Notes: a model not told the origin generated them from the letters alone. A stretch of 64,000 nt of DNA from Siderastrea radians (GCA_964017195.1 OZ024890.1:18413201-18477200); one strand, 5' to 3'. Positions 12,296 to 24,040 are shown, numbered from the stretch's first letter. Program-made: numbers and translations.

Positions 12296-13324
12296 TGTCG
12301 AAAGCTTTTGAAAAATTCACTGCAAAGAAGCTTGTCACTTCACGGCCAGGATTTTTTAGGGAGTCACGATGGTTATTTTGGATCGTGACTTAGCCATCAG
12401 TATAACATCCTTCATCCTGCGGTAGGCAAATTAAGGGTTTTCAAAGGCACCTCGCAAACAACAAAAACACGCTTTTCTATACTTTTTATTCTCAGTCATA
12501 AAGCATGTTTTTTACCTGGCCAAGCAGAACGTGTTTCTGGCTTTAAAAAAGAACTATAGAGCTCATGGAGACAAATGCATAATACAGGTTCCCCGGCATC
12601 GCGAACGGATCAAATACAGGCTCAATGTACTCGCGCAATAAAAGACATTGCCCCCCCCCCCTCGCCCCCCCCGCACCCCTCCAGAATGGCTGGTTGTTTT
12701 GGAAAACGGACTCCTCTGTTACTTTATTGCGATGCTTATTCCTGTTTCTATCTGTCATTTACCGCCAGTTTGGTACAACGGCAAAAAGGCGGATCATTTG
12801 TCTGGCCTATTTGTTCAAAGCTTCAGGACTCGCGTTTTAGCGCAAATTGTTTTGTGGGTTCCGGCACGCCTTCCCTCGTATTGCGTATTTTGTTCATTAA
12901 CATACCATCCCATCCCTATTTGGCCCTTGTGTTCAGTGCGGATCAAGGTCCTAACATTTCAACGTTGGTTTTGAAAGTCATATACAATCTCTCCAGTTAA
13001 GTAGTTGACGAGTTCTATGACCATTAGGGAACAGCAGTAGCCCTCCTGGGACCAGTAATTATTTATCGCCTTTCGGAGGATTTTGGCATAAAACCAGCTT
13101 AAAATATCTGATCCCCTCTTAGGCATTGGTCATATTTTCATGCACCCCTCCCCCAAATGGACACCAAAATTTTTTGTAAACTCCCTGCCATAGGCTATTT
13201 CAACGCTCTCGATCACGCACCTCCGTAACCAAGCGAGCCTTCGTATTCCCCCTCCAGGGAGCCTGCTCCTGATTTCCACAATGACATCAGCAGAAATTGT
13301 ACATGTGAGTTCCTCATTCAACTG

Positions 13325-13892
13325 CACCTTCGGAACTTAATAGGTTTTCTATGAAAGTTGAGCTGTTCAGAGAAATAAATGGTCCTTTTCTCCTAAACGA
13401 GCTCGGTGACCCCCATTTTTTAAAACATACGTTCAAATGGTACACGGTCTAGTACAAGATATCGCGATTTTGAGAAAAGTTAAAAATTCTGCTTAGAGAT
13501 ATTTTTATTTAAATGCCGAAAATAACACGTCCTTAGGTGCAGCAGGGTATGTACACACGCGGCAAATTCTTTATTATTTTTTTTCGTATCTTTAATTCAT
13601 GTTCAACTAAAATAGTACACAATGCAAGATAAATGTCTATTTTGTTGAACTGCTCCAATATTTCAATACAAGCTATGACTTTTTAAAGCAATAATAGTTC
13701 TCATTTCTGATTACTAGGGCTTCTCAGGAAAGCCTTGCAGGTCATATAGTTGCTATTAATGGCTATCCATTTTGTGAAAAAAACAAGCACGGTGGCCCCT
13801 ATTTTTTATTGCATTTTTGAGATGCTCTAAGCATAGTTACCAACTGGACCAAGTTTTTGAAAATTTTAATTATTCCTTCTATTTCGATGGAA
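13325..13892. other. No gene seen (duplication spacer)
   Basis: Sequence between the two duplicated blocks that is present once. No coding content is visible before the LINE fragment that follows. Confidence 0.35.
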
Positions 13893-14457
13893 TTACCTTA
13901 ATTGAATATTTATAAAATGATCAGTACAATTCATAAGATGTGACAATAAGGTCTCATGTGATAATAGTCGTAGAAATGGAATTTTAGTTTCTATTTTAGA
14001 AAAAAACCTGTCTCTTATCGGAGAATAGCTCGGGCAATCTAGTAAAAAATGAGTTTCATCTTCAATTTTGTTACAATTGCAGAGACTACATAACCTCTCA
14101 ACACGAGGTATTTTGTCGTATCTACCTGTGTCAATCCGAAGTTTATGACTGCTAATTCTCAGTTTTACTAATGATTTTCTAGATGGGTTCTTTCTTGTTA
14201 TATCTAGGTAGGCAGAAAGGCTATAATTCTTTTTGAATGTGTAATAAAAACGAAGTTCATTCAAATGTCAGTCATTTTCTTGAGACTAGAGTAAAACTAT
14301 TATGACCGTTACAATGAAGGTCAATCGATATTTTTAAAGATTGTTTGACTATAGAGCTTTCTTCCTTTTCTCGGAGGTAGTTTAAGTAATTAAGTATATT
14401 TTTATTTATATCAATGATCGAAGGGAATTTACCCAGCTCAGCTCTACATGGCGAACG
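13893..14457 (-). pseudogene. LINE ORF2 C-terminal fragment with zf-RVT-like motif
   Basis: On the minus strand, 14264-13893 encodes a 123-residue open frame with the pattern CSLCNC...ETHFLLDCPSY. This is the cysteine/histidine motif (zf-RVT-like) found just after the reverse transcriptase of many LINEs. A second frame (14478-14272) supplies the sequence just upstream after a frameshift. There is no intact reverse transcriptase. It sits in the spacer of the 5-kb direct duplication. Confidence 0.7.
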
Positions 14458-15840
14458 GATGCAAACGGCGTAAAACATCGACGGGTTCCTGACTAAGAAA
14501 GTGGAAATGACAACAAAGTGAAATGGAATTACGTGCTGTTGTTTGAGTAGTTAGTAAGGTTTCAGACTTACAAGTGTATTATAATCAATCCTTTTAATCA
14601 AATGAATTCAAAAAGAAGACAGTAAAAGAAGACGAATCACAAAATCCTACACAGACCGAGAAAACAGTGAATAATAAACAAGAACAACAAACGAAAATAA
14701 ATGTAAGCTTTATTGCTCTTCTTGTTTATTTAAGGTAGAGAAGTTAATTTAAAGGGGCTCTTCGTGCTTAGATGTCCTGTACGGCCTGAGCTTAATATAC
14801 TCTCTCAATGTAAGGCTGAAAAAACTAAGGGTAATACTCCCTTCCCCCCGCCCCCCCCCCCCCCGAATGAGCTGCTATTCCATCGTAGGTTTTCCCCTTT
14901 TATTCCGACGGTACACATTTATACACCTGCCGGGTAAAGAGAGAGCATGTAGATTACAGTTTCTTGTCTAAAGAAGCAAAAGGTCCTATTCAGAGAGCAA
15001 TTCAACCTAACCTCGAAGACCCCCTCCCCCCGATCTTCCGAACCAAAATCCGATCACAAAACCACAAGATTGCTGGTTGAATTTCGGAATCATTTCGTCG
15101 TGTCCTGTCAGGTCAAAAGAGTCGCGGACATAAACTTCGGTGTTGTTTTCTGACTTGTTTGTATTCATTCTTAATATATGGAAGGCTGCCAAAATGAATT
15201 ATTTGAGTGAAGTGCGTTTACTGACACATACATTCTCAGTATGTTTTATCAATGTATCCTTATAAAGGGCGAGGCTAGAAACATGCTTCGACAGGCTTAG
15301 TCTTAGACCGATTTAATTATAATTCGTCTTAGCCAACCAACTGTCATCGCATCAGCATCATTTAAGCCAGTAAACAAGACATTTATCCTTTGAATTGACT
15401 CAAAGTTAGAATTGTGATACTTGGAAATCCTCCGCCGTAATGAACTACATCAATATGATGATGATGGTCATATGGCGAAACTGAGGGCGAGCGCAAACGC
15501 CGCATATTGACGTCCCCTATAATTTAGGTCGACGAAAAAACTTTACGTTGCAATCGTAAGGTTTAAAAAAAACTGTTAAGGTTTAAAAGGTTTAAGGTTA
15601 AAAGGTTACAATTCGTAGACAAGAAAGGAACTTTTGACTCCGCGTTAACTGAGTACCCGACATTGGGAAAACAATTTGCTTTCTTATGGTCAGATAGCGG
15701 CCTTAAGTCTTTTGAATCTTTTAAGACGTTAAAACGTCTTATCGTATTAGGCCCTTATTATGCCCCAGATCTGAGAAAGAACGTTAAATGTTGATCGATT
15801 TGTGACAAAGACAAACATTTTAATGACCGTAAAGGTCTGG

Positions 15841-16066
15841 GGCCCATTTCTCGAAAGTCCCGAAAACATTTCGGTCCCGGAAAGCTATTTTATGAGCGCA
15901 AGATTCAAATTTTGGTTTTTAAAGCTAAGTAGTAAACTTGTAAGTTGATGAAAGAAGTCGAGCTGGTTTGCAGGCTAAAAGCTACACCACCATTCTATAG
16001 ATTTTCATTTTAAAATATAGTTCCGGGCCCGAAACGTTCCCGGGACTTTCGAGAAACGGAACCCTG
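15841..16066. mobile_element. MITE with 'TTTCTCGAAAGTCCCG' inverted ends (copy 2)
   Basis: Copy-2 equivalent of 10851-11092, shorter by a small internal deletion. The two copies were duplicated together with their flanks. Confidence 0.75.
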
Positions 16067-16291
16067 GTCAAGAATGTTAAGGCATCAGTGCCAAATTGCT
16101 GATTGTCGTCTGAATCAACCGCGGCATTATGAAGTAATGACCGTATTGATTCCCCCTGAACACTCAGATATTAAGTCTGATAATTGAATGCGGACTTGTT
16201 CTAGATTTTGAGTTCGTGAGTAAAATCCTAGTGAGACCATATTCAAATGAAAGGTCTTCGGCGGTACTTCCTGTGAGGTCCGTGCTGATCT

Positions 16292-16438
16292 GGCCCCAGT
16301 TGTTCAAAAGTTGGATAGCGCTATCCACCAGATAAATCACTATCCAGTGGATAAGTGTTAGGGAAACCAATTGCGTCATCCACTGGATAGAGATTTATCC
16401 GGTGGATAGCGCTATCCAACTTTTGAACAACTGGGGCC
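16292..16438. mobile_element. Hairpin MITE, GGCCCCAGTTGTTCAAAAG termini
   Basis: A 147-bp near-perfect foldback with GGCCCCAGTTGTTCAAAAGT at both ends and internal GGATAGCGCTATCC palindromes. The matching place in copy 1 (about 11354) is empty, so it inserted after the 5-kb duplication. The junction bases differ slightly between copies, so I cannot give a clean target duplication. Confidence 0.9.
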
Positions 16439-16599
16439 TGTACGATAAATTAAAGGTTGGATTTCGAAGCTGGTTATAGCTTCTCTATCTGTGGATGAGA
16501 GGTAGTGTAATAGGAGTCCTTTCTGAAATGGACGGTTGACGCTGCATCGTGTTATTCCTAGCCATTTCCACTCACAGACCAGGCTGTTTTGACGACCTA

Positions 16600-17214
16600 G
16601 GAGCTCATATACGATTGGAAAAGTACATTCCCACCAGAACTCTCAGATCGTCAAACGAAATAAAGCCAATAGTCCCCTTGATCAAAGGAACCTTCCAAGA
16701 CAGTGCTGCAGAAACCTTTAACAGCTTACCAGCAACGATTAGGAACTGCACAAATTTTAGAGCTTTTAAACGGGAAGCAAGAGTTCACTTAAGAAACATG
16801 GCGTCTGTAAGACTAAAGTGACAAATTTAATCTTTTTTAATATATATATATATATATATATAAATGGATTGTAAATTTAATTTTTAATTTTTAACCTTTA
16901 ACAGCTTACCAGCAACGATTAGGAACTGCACAAATTTTAGAGCTTTTAAACGGGAAGCAAGAGTTCACTTAAGAAACATGGCGTCTGTAAGACTAAAGTG
17001 ACAAATTTAATCTTTTTTAATATATATATATATATATATATAAATGGATTGTAAATTTAATTTTTAATTTGTAAGACTTAAATCATTTAATCATTTTTTG
17101 TTTCAAATTGATTGTAATTTTTTTTATTTGTCTATATAGTTAATGTATATTTAGTTGTAGTCATTGTTTTAGTATAGGCTGGAAGAGGCACCTCGTGGAA
17201 TTACCAATAAACCC

Positions 17215-17215
<1 letters not shown>
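16600..17215 (+). pseudogene. LINE 3' end (copy 2), internally duplicated
   Basis: Same LINE C-terminal remnant as copy 1; the open part is 16549-16821. The last ~180 bp (GCTTACCAGCAACGATTAGG through the TA repeat) are present twice in tandem at about 16724 and 16908. The tail is (ATT)n at 17216-17288. Confidence 0.7.
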
Positions 17216-17256
<41 letters not shown>

Positions 17257-17288
17257 ATTATTATTATCATTATTATTATTATTATTAT
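17216..17288. repeat. (ATT)n microsatellite
   Basis: Trinucleotide run at the end of the LINE 3' region. Its unit differs from copy 1, where GAT replaced most ATT units. Confidence 0.95.
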
Positions 17289-18509
17289 CGAAAGCTTTTG
17301 AAAAATTCACTGCAAATAACCTTGTCACTTCACGGCCAGGATTTTTTAGGGAGTCACGATGGTTATTTTGGATCGTAACTTAACCATCAGTATAACATCC
17401 TTCATCCCGCGGTAGGCAAATTAAGGGTTTTCAAAGACACCTCGCAAACAACAAAAACACGCTTTTCTATACTTTTTATTCTCAGTCATAAAGCATGTTT
17501 TTTACCTGGCCAAGCAGAACGTGTTTCTGGCTTTAAAAAGAACTATAGAGCTCATGGAGACAAATGCATAATACAGGTTCCCCCGCATCGCGAACGGACC
17601 GAATACAGGCTCAATGTACTCGCGCAATAAAAGACATTGCCCTCCCTCCCCCCCCCCACACCCCTCCAGAATGGCTGGTTGTTTTGGAAAATGGTCTCCT
17701 CTGTTACTTTATTGCGATGCTTATTTCTGTTTCTATCTGTCATTTACCGCCAGTTTGGTACAACGACAAAAAGGCAGATCATTTGTCTGGCCTATTTGTT
17801 CAAAGCTTCAGGACGCGCGTTTGAGCGCAAATTGTTTTGTGGGTTCCGGGACGCCTTCCCTCGTATTGCGTATTTTGTTCATTAACATACCATCCCATCC
17901 CTATTTGGCCCTTGTGTTCAGTGCGGACCAAGGTCCTAACATTTGAACATTGGTTTTGAAAGTCATATACAATCTCTCCAGTTAAGTAGTTGACGAGTTC
18001 TATGACCATTAGGGAACAGCAGTAGCCCTCCTGGGACCAGTAATTATTTATCGCCTTTCGGAGGATTTTGGCATAAAACCAGCTTAAAATATCTGATCCC
18101 CTCTTAGGCATTGGTCATATTTTCCTGCACCCCTCCCCCAAATAGACACCAAAATTTTTTGTAAACCCCTGCCATAGGCTATTTCAACGCTCTCGATCAC
18201 GCACCTCTGTAACCAAGCGAGCCTTCGTATTCCCCCTCCAGGGAGCCTGCTCCTGATTTCCACAATGACATCAGCAGAAATTGTACATGTGAGTTCCTCA
18301 TTCAACTGTTCCTCGTTATGATGACCAACTGCATGTTCTAAAAGTGTCCTGAAAAGGCCTGAGACGTGGTGCAACCCGAAAGGAACTAACCGCAAAAAAC
18401 ACAGCAAAGTCGACTACTGTAGTAGAACTTAGACTCTCTAACAAGTTTGTTAGGTCTTATAGCTCTTGTGGACTTTCCCACAAGAGGAAATTCGATTCGG
18501 GATAACTGT

Positions 18510-18721
18510 CTGACTAACCAGCCTGAACTGTTACCTGTTCAATGCACCTGTTCCTTTCCAGGCTTTGATTAAGACTGATCATGGGGGCGTGATCCTTTCT
18601 CCAGGAAAAACCCATCTGCACTAAATGCAGTTTCAAGGATTTTAGAGAACATGATAAAATTAAGTTTGCGTCAATGTTACAGGATCTCGGTTGGACACAT
18701 GTAATGCATGCCACTGACATC
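18510..18721 (+). pseudogene. LINE ORF2 upstream part, cut by the Polinton
   Basis: The plus strand encodes part of the LINE region between endonuclease and reverse transcriptase, including 'FKDFREHDKIKFASMLQDLG', ending at the base where the Polinton begins. The same frame resumes at 43899 after the right-hand GACATC. The two halves read as one LINE protein, so this LINE was the target of the Polinton. One or more frameshifts are present upstream. Confidence 0.85.
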
Positions 18722-19069
18722 AGTAGTAAGGACCGTGGATATAGGATGTAACCAATCAGAGGGCTAGTGCCAGAGCTCCTCCAAATATCCACCAATCAGA
18801 AACTAGTGCCAGGACCATTTATCACGTGATCACGGTCAAACGAAAGTGACGTCATGGGGTCAAAGGTCATTGATGATGTCATCAACTGGAAAGATGGAGG
18901 TCACGTGTTTTTATTTGGGAAACCGCGGACCAGGGGTGAAAAAGGTGGATCGCAGGCTCAGGAACGAGGTCAAGGGGAGGTCACGTGGCTTTGGGCGGGA
19001 AACCGCTGGGATGTTGATTGGGAGGAATGGCGGGCTCAGACAAAAAGAAAACATTTTTTCAATCAACTC
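18722..19069. repeat. Left terminal inverted repeat of the Polinton
   Basis: Pairs with 43521-43892. It is well conserved over the first ~60 bp and then carries scattered substitutions and small indels, so the element is not recent. It holds TGACGTCA (about 18847), TGATGTCA and several CACGTG/TCACGTG motifs, matched by partners in the right repeat. Confidence 0.92.
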
Positions 19070-19072
19070 ATT

Positions 19073-19222
19073 TTTTTAATCACAACCAACTACTTTTCTC
19101 TCCATTTTAGTAATTGTAATTAGACGATATTATAGTTTTTATTCTTATAATTAATAGATTTTATTCTTTCTTGTAAAAATTAATATAATTCAGCCTCTGG
19201 CTGCAATTTTAATTTTAATAAA

Positions 19223-19254
<32 letters not shown>
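19073..19254 (+). mobile_element. Short LINE 3'-end insertion with (TATC)n tail
   Basis: CTCATT stands at 19067-19072 and again at 19255-19260, giving a target duplication. Between them lies an AT-rich LINE 3' region ending AATTTTAATAAACTATC and a (TATC)n run. It interrupts the junction of the left terminal repeat with the first leftward gene. Confidence 0.7.
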
Positions 19255-19256
<2 letters not shown>

Positions 19257-19920
19257 CATTGGCTTTTCCTGTGCGCAAATCAAAATTACACATACCGCAA
19301 CATATTTCACCAGGTCCCATTGAACAATTACAGTTTTCACAACTACAATTGTTGTATGGTTCAGTCTTTATTTCCAAGAGTTCTCCGGAAACGGTACATG
19401 GATCGTTGATATCGTTGCGTTGACACCAATGTGGGGGAGGCGGTTGAAAAGAGGGTTGTTCTTGGTTGTAGGCACTTTTGTCTAGATGACCAAACCATCG
19501 ATCCAGAGCGCGTTGTTCTACTTTGAGGTTTTGGGTTGTTTCGTTGTTTTTTTCTTTGTAATTACCAGAGTAATAACAACCAGGGTGAAAGTGATTTTCA
19601 CACCAAGCTTTGACGAAGGCGTGGGTATCGATGGATGATTTGGGTAGGTTGTTGCAGAGGAGAAGACCTTCTGTGCTTCGTCTTTGTTCCATGATGGTAT
19701 CCATGTCTAGAGGGGTGAAGTGTTCGTAAATGAGACATGGTGATTGGGTGTCTTGATGATAGCGTGAATGAGCTAAGATGACTTCCCCTTTGTATTTTTT
19801 CTTGCCGATGTTTTTGGGTGGATGATAGGTTAGTGGAATTTCTTCGAGGATTTGTTCGACTTTGGTGCCAAGGTTGAGATTACGAATGATACGTCTGACT
19901 TCATTGGTGAGATCTTCCAT
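19243..19920 (-). CDS. Cysteine-rich Polinton protein, unknown function
   Basis: The first ATG is at 19920; the open frame upstream of it has no ATG. The ~221-residue product has a mixed N-terminal part, a Pro/Gln-rich stretch and a C-terminal cysteine cluster of the form CxCxxCxCx(7)CCxxC. This suggests metal binding, but I recognise no family. The native C-terminus is lost: the frame leaves viral sequence at about 19261 and ends in the (TATC)n tail of the LINE insertion. Before that insertion the frame would have continued into the terminal repeat. It is the leftmost gene of the element. Confidence 0.6.
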
Positions 19921-20026
19921 TTTCGGGAAAGATGTAACCGGTATCAGGTCCGACGGTTTCAAGAATCTTTGCTTTGCTTAACCCGAAAGCCAAGCCCAAG
20001 TCAATGAGATGATGAAGTTGGCACTG

Positions 20027-20129
20027 TTAGAAAGTAAATCCGGCAGCTAAACCTTTTTTTAATGCGTTTGAGAAGATAATCGTTGTCACTGGCAAAGTCT
20101 TCACGCTTGAGATTCCTGTAGCAGTCCAT
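20027..20129 (-). pseudogene. Broken paralogue of the rightmost gene (43015-43470)
   Basis: From ATG at 20129 the frame reads 'MDCYRNLKREDFASDNDYLL', which aligns with the N-terminus of the gene at 43015 (same length, similar acidic/basic spacing, then a K-R-I/V-K-K/R-G-L block). A one-base slip in a run of A residues separates the two parts of the match. The homologous gene lies at the opposite end of the element in inverted orientation, so the subterminal regions appear to share ancestry. Confidence 0.55.
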
Positions 20130-20180
20130 GGGTAGAATGATGACGAAGTGGAATGAGGGTCGTTCTTAAATAGAATGTTA

Positions 20181-20480
20181 TTAATGATTGACATCTTGTT
20201 TTTGTTGACGTTGATCCATGGTGTGCCATGGATCAAAAGCATATTTGTATTGTTTTTCGTTGAAACGTGTGTAATTGTCATGGATGTCTTCGAAGAGTGA
20301 CATAATGTCTTTCATGAAGAATCCATGTTGTGCTAAGGTTTCTCCTAGTCGTCGAAAGTCATGCCACCATGTGAAGAGATGTTTTCTTAAGAGAGCGGAT
20401 TCACGGGCGATTTCTTCTTCTGTGAACAATTCTGGGATGATGACGGGGTTGAAAGACAGCACGCAGTTGGTGGTCTTGCA
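20181..20480 (-). CDS. C-terminal part of an interrupted Polinton gene
   Basis: This frame has no start codon of its own. It begins exactly at the edge of the 7-kb element and continues, in phase, the gene at 27490-27831. About 99 residues remain, rich in aromatic and acidic positions ('FTWWHDFRRLGETLAQHG'), ending at TAA near 20181. I recognise no family. See the N-terminal part for the junction logic. Confidence 0.65.
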   Translation of the reverse strand, partial: CKTTNCVLSFNPVIIPELFTEEEIARESALLRKHLFTWWHDFRRLGETLAQHGFFMKDIMSLFEDIHDNYTRFNEKQYKYAFDPWHTMDQRQQKQDVNH

Positions 20481-20490
20481 CAGTAATTTT

Positions 20491-20905
20491 CAGAGTTATT
20501 TTAACTCAAAACTGGAGTTAAAATTTTAGGTTAAAAATAACCCCTTTTGGGAGGTTATTTTAACTCCTTAATTTAACTCCAATTTCGGGGTTATAATAAC
20601 TCCAGTGGGGGAGTCACTTTAACTCTATAAAAGGAGTTATTTAAACTCCATATAGGAGTTACTATAACTCCAAAAGTGGAGTAAAAACTTTGGGTTAAAA
20701 ATAACTCCTTTTTTGGGGTCATTTTAACTCCCAAATTTAACTCCAATTTCGGAGTTATAATAGCTCCAACAAGGGAGTCACTTTAACTCTACTCCATCAA
20801 AGACTAGGTTATTTTAACTCTGCTCCATCAAAGACTAGAGTTATTTTAACCCCTTAATCAGAGTTGTAGTTACTCTGAAATCAGAGTAAAATTAACTCCG
20901 GTACA
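20491..20905. repeat. Left array of GGAGTTA-TTTT-AACTCC palindromes
   Basis: More than a dozen 15-18 bp near-palindromes with core TTA[TA]TTTAAC, separated by 5-15 bp. Each unit could fold or bind a symmetric protein. Confidence 0.9.
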
Positions 20906-21079
20906 TTCACCCTATTAGTTTCTTAGATAAAAAGCAACATCACACAAATTGACTGTCACTATGAAAGGTACAACATTTTTAATTCAATCCTATTTCATTT
21001 CCTTATATGAACAATAGTTTCTTACAGAATTTGAATCAACAGTAACATTAATGTAAATTTCTAAGACACTATAATCATA

Positions 21080-21149
21080 TAAGTATATGATTATATAAAA
21101 TGAAAATAAAGCATGTACAAGTATGTATAAATAAAACATGATTTCAAAA

Positions 21150-21180
<31 letters not shown>

Positions 21181-22570
21181 TTAGATTCTCTTAAAATTTT
21201 TCTGTATTTTATATTTCCAAAAAATCTCATAAATTTAGTTGTTCCTCAATATGACTACCTCCATCTGCATGCATCCATGGAGCATAAAAAACTTTATAAT
21301 TAAGGCTGGATAGTTTTGTGAAATACCCTTTAGAAAGACTGATGTCCTTTAGAACCTCTGATTATTCAATCTACAGAAAATACATGGTTAAATAAAACCT
21401 TTTCAAATTGTTTCAAATTTTGACTGAAAAACCTGAAGAACTCTGGTGAAGCCCTAATGAACAATCTTCGCAGGTAAGAAAGTCAAAACTTTATGAATTC
21501 GAATTTGAAGAAAGTTGGAATTCAAATGACAATATAGGAAAATTCAACAACACAATCTTTTGTTTAAAATTATAACTGGCTCAAAATTCAATTTTCTTTA
21601 ATTATTATCTTCTTTTGTGTGCTTTAAAACCATTTTGAACTTTTTCCCCCTTAAGGAGCATTGAGGGTTTTAAGTCACTATAAATACTGGTATACACCTA
21701 ATTGCAATAATGTTGTCATAGAACAAAGAAAAAAAAGAGAACAGAACAAAGCCAAATAGGAATTCATTAGCCATGGAAAATACATTGTCAGATACATGTA
21801 TGTATCAATTGAGATGATAAGACAACAGTATTGCAATTAGATTGCATACAGCTAAAATGAAAATAAAGAAAGTACAAGTGATTTACAATTAAAACATGAT
21901 TTTAAAATATATATTAACAATTCTCTTAGAGTGATTTGAATTAACCCGTGAAATAGATACTAAACTATTACGCAGTGCACTATTACACACTAATTCCATT
22001 GTTTTCTTTTGTTCAGCTTTGACTATTAGACACTAATAATATTGTTAGATATTGTTTCACAGGTTAAGTAAAATCACTCTACCTTTTTTCTGTATTTTAT
22101 ATTTCAACATTAATGTGATTCAATATCACTACCTTCAGCTGCATGTATGGAGCATAAAGAACTTTATAAGTAAGGCTGCACCAAACAGGATACAACAATT
22201 TTGAAAATGTGCCTTCAGAAACACCAGTGTGCTATATCACCTCCAATTATTAATCTGCAGAAATGCATGGTTACAGATTTCATTTTTGCCCCTTGTGATA
22301 TAAACAAATATCAGCTACAGTGGTTACTAATCACATGATCACCCATGTGAATTTTGGGAAATTTAATTAAAATTAAAATTGATTGTACTAAATTTTGACT
22401 TAAAAACACTGGTCGCGAGCCAAATGATGAACAATCTTGCCGGTTAAGAAAGTCCAAATTTTGTGAATTCAAATTTGAAAGCTGGAATTGAAATGAGAAT
22501 AAAGCAAAATTCAGTGCATGTTTGTTCAAACACAACTCCATCTTTTCTTTAAAATTACAACCACAAGTCC
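21080..22570. repeat. Diverged internal direct duplication
   Basis: Landmarks recur in the same order: AAATAAAGCATGTACAAG (about 21104) and AAATAAAGAAAGTACAAG (21863); TTTTTCTGTATTTTATATTTC (21200, 22087); GGAGCATAAA with AACTTTATAA (21280, 22150); GAACAATCTT then GTTAAGAAAGTC/GTAAGAAAGTC (21460, 22430). The second copy contains a small foldback insertion at 21929-22079 (GAGTGATTT...AAATCACTC). Confidence 0.7.
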
Positions 22571-22572
22571 AT

Positions 22573-22765
22573 GAAGTATGACCGTCTGGGGGAATGTACT
22601 CCTGAGAAGGACTGTTTGTGGTGACATTGACTGACATTGACATCATCAGAGCCAGCTGGCTTGACCCTGATGATGAATTTGCTCAGGTTGTTGAAACGTC
22701 AGTCAATGTCACCACAAATACTCCTTCTCGGGACTACACTCACCTGGACAATCATACTTCACCAA
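22573..22765. repeat. Inverted repeat with loop
   Basis: TTTGTGGTGACATTGACTGAC (22616-22636) is inverted at GTCAGTCAATGTCACCACAAA (about 22700-22720). The outer flanks also pair loosely, and both arms read as related short peptides on opposite strands. It is probably a foldback relic. Confidence 0.65.
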
Positions 22766-22836
22766 CTTATGATATGACTCATGGGTCCAAACTTTTTACA
22801 AATTTACAACCGGCTTAAATTTTAACTTTCATTTAA

Positions 22837-24035
22837 GGCCCACCTTCACCCAAAAGGCCTTGCGCGCCGCAGTTGCTGATTATGAATTTCGTGTAACACG
22901 AAATTGTTGCTGAGCAGGTTTTCTTTGAAAATCCGTTTCCTTCAGAGTCATCTTGTCGAAAATCGTCCATAAGCATGCAGGAATTTATTCTTCAATTATC
23001 AAGCTGTTCTTTCCAGGAATTATTTTGTGACTGTGCTGGCCAAACATATTTTTTTTCATTCCTACTTTGTCCAATATGTTTGCTGCCAAAGACACCTCGC
23101 AGTTGAAGATGCTGGATGGTTATCCCGAAGGAAAATATTGTCAGTACTCGTCTCAGAGGAGCTTGTGTTATGAAGCAAAAAAAAAAAAACAAAAAAAACA
23201 AAAAAACAAAACAAAACAGAGATTTAATGAACCTCTTGTAGTGCTCTGATTGTATTGGATGTGGGACCTTCGCAAGTAAGTTTTATTCGTATGGTTCGAT
23301 TTTATTCGCGGGATGTAAACAAAATGGCTCGAGACTGTGTAATAAATGAATGGTTTAATTTGCAGAATTGTTTCCTTTTTCTTCCTCTGTGTCTATCGTC
23401 GTACGATTGAATTCGATAATAGTTGTTCTTAGTTAGCCATAGGTTCAGGTAGATTTGATCGAAGATTAGTACATATGTATGGCTGACTTTCAAAGGTTAC
23501 AATAGTAATGCAGGAGTCACCGGACAAGTGCTATTTTGCGAGCGATAATCAGTGAGTTGCTATCCAGTTGTATACGCTGTTTCATGTATTCCCCTTCAGA
23601 CCAACCTCTATAATGACTTGGAAAGACCTTCAAAATCACTGTTACTTTATAAGACAATAAGATTGCAATTTGCAAACAAAAACAATCGAATGTCAAAGTA
23701 AATGTTAGTGGCTTGCTGGCACTTAGAAATGCAAACATAAACTGAGTACTCACTTTCTATTTCACTGAAACTTTCATGTGGCAAACTACACATAATTCCA
23801 ACGTTTTGGGGAGTAAATGCATTCCATGGAAGCCAAAAGACTTGTAGATTGAGGGTCGTTCATGTAGATTGGTGCAAATCGCTATGAGTTCGCTGTTTCG
23901 ATTTGTTTTAAATATATGTGACGATTTTCTTGCTTGCAGAAATATTCTGGCAACCAATCAGATCGCAAGAAGGACAACAAAGCCATTTGAAAACTATAAC
24001 AAACGGTCGCAAGGCCATTTGGGTGAAGGTGGGCC
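22837..24035. mobile_element. 1.2-kb TTAA-target MITE
   Basis: The termini GGCCCACCTTCACCCAAAAG and CATTTGGGTGAAGGTGGGCC are inverted and directly flanked by TTAA on both sides (22833-22836, 24036-24039). TTAA duplication is diagnostic of the piggyBac and Kolobok groups. There is no transposase frame, so it is non-autonomous, and it is nested within the 7-kb element. Confidence 0.85.
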
Positions 24036-24040
24036 TTAAA

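Larger units (their letters stand above)
9470..13324. repeat. Segmental direct duplication, copy 1
   Basis: This segment matches 14458-18310 almost base for base over 3.8 kb, in the same orientation. The unit spacing is about 5.0 kb. Differences are discrete: copy 1 keeps LINE sequence (about 11530-11770) absent from copy 2, has an extra GCCCGGGCCGGGCTTCGGCG repeat near 11290, and lacks the hairpin MITE at 16292-16438. Confidence 0.85.
14458..18310. repeat. Segmental direct duplication, copy 2
   Basis: Direct copy of 9470-13324. It carries its own hairpin MITE (16292-16438), lacks part of the LINE fragment, and contains an internal ~184-bp tandem duplication (about 16709-17071). Its right boundary is where CCTCATTCAACTG stops matching copy 1. 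Confidence 0.85.

Noticed and set aside
12211..12393. 60-codon poly-Met open frame
   Set aside because: Direct translation of the (ATT)n(GAT)n microsatellite at the LINE tail.
12575..17946. 141- and 110-codon frames at 12575-13000 and 17614-17946 on the plus strand
   Set aside because: They are the two copies of the 5-kb duplication read in overlapping frames through poly-C tracts. Frames differ between copies and shift with the C-run length, so there is no sign of coding constraint.
19221..19256. Could the (TATC)n run be a CRISPR-like or satellite array?
   Set aside because: A 4-bp microsatellite without spacers; it fits the tail of a LINE 3' end, as at 54037-54067.
20491..20905. CRISPR-like array made of GGAGTTATTTTAACTCC repeats
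   Set aside because: Repeats vary in sequence and spacing, spacers are 5-15 bp, and the array is mirrored at the other end of a TIR element. This is a subterminal transposon feature.
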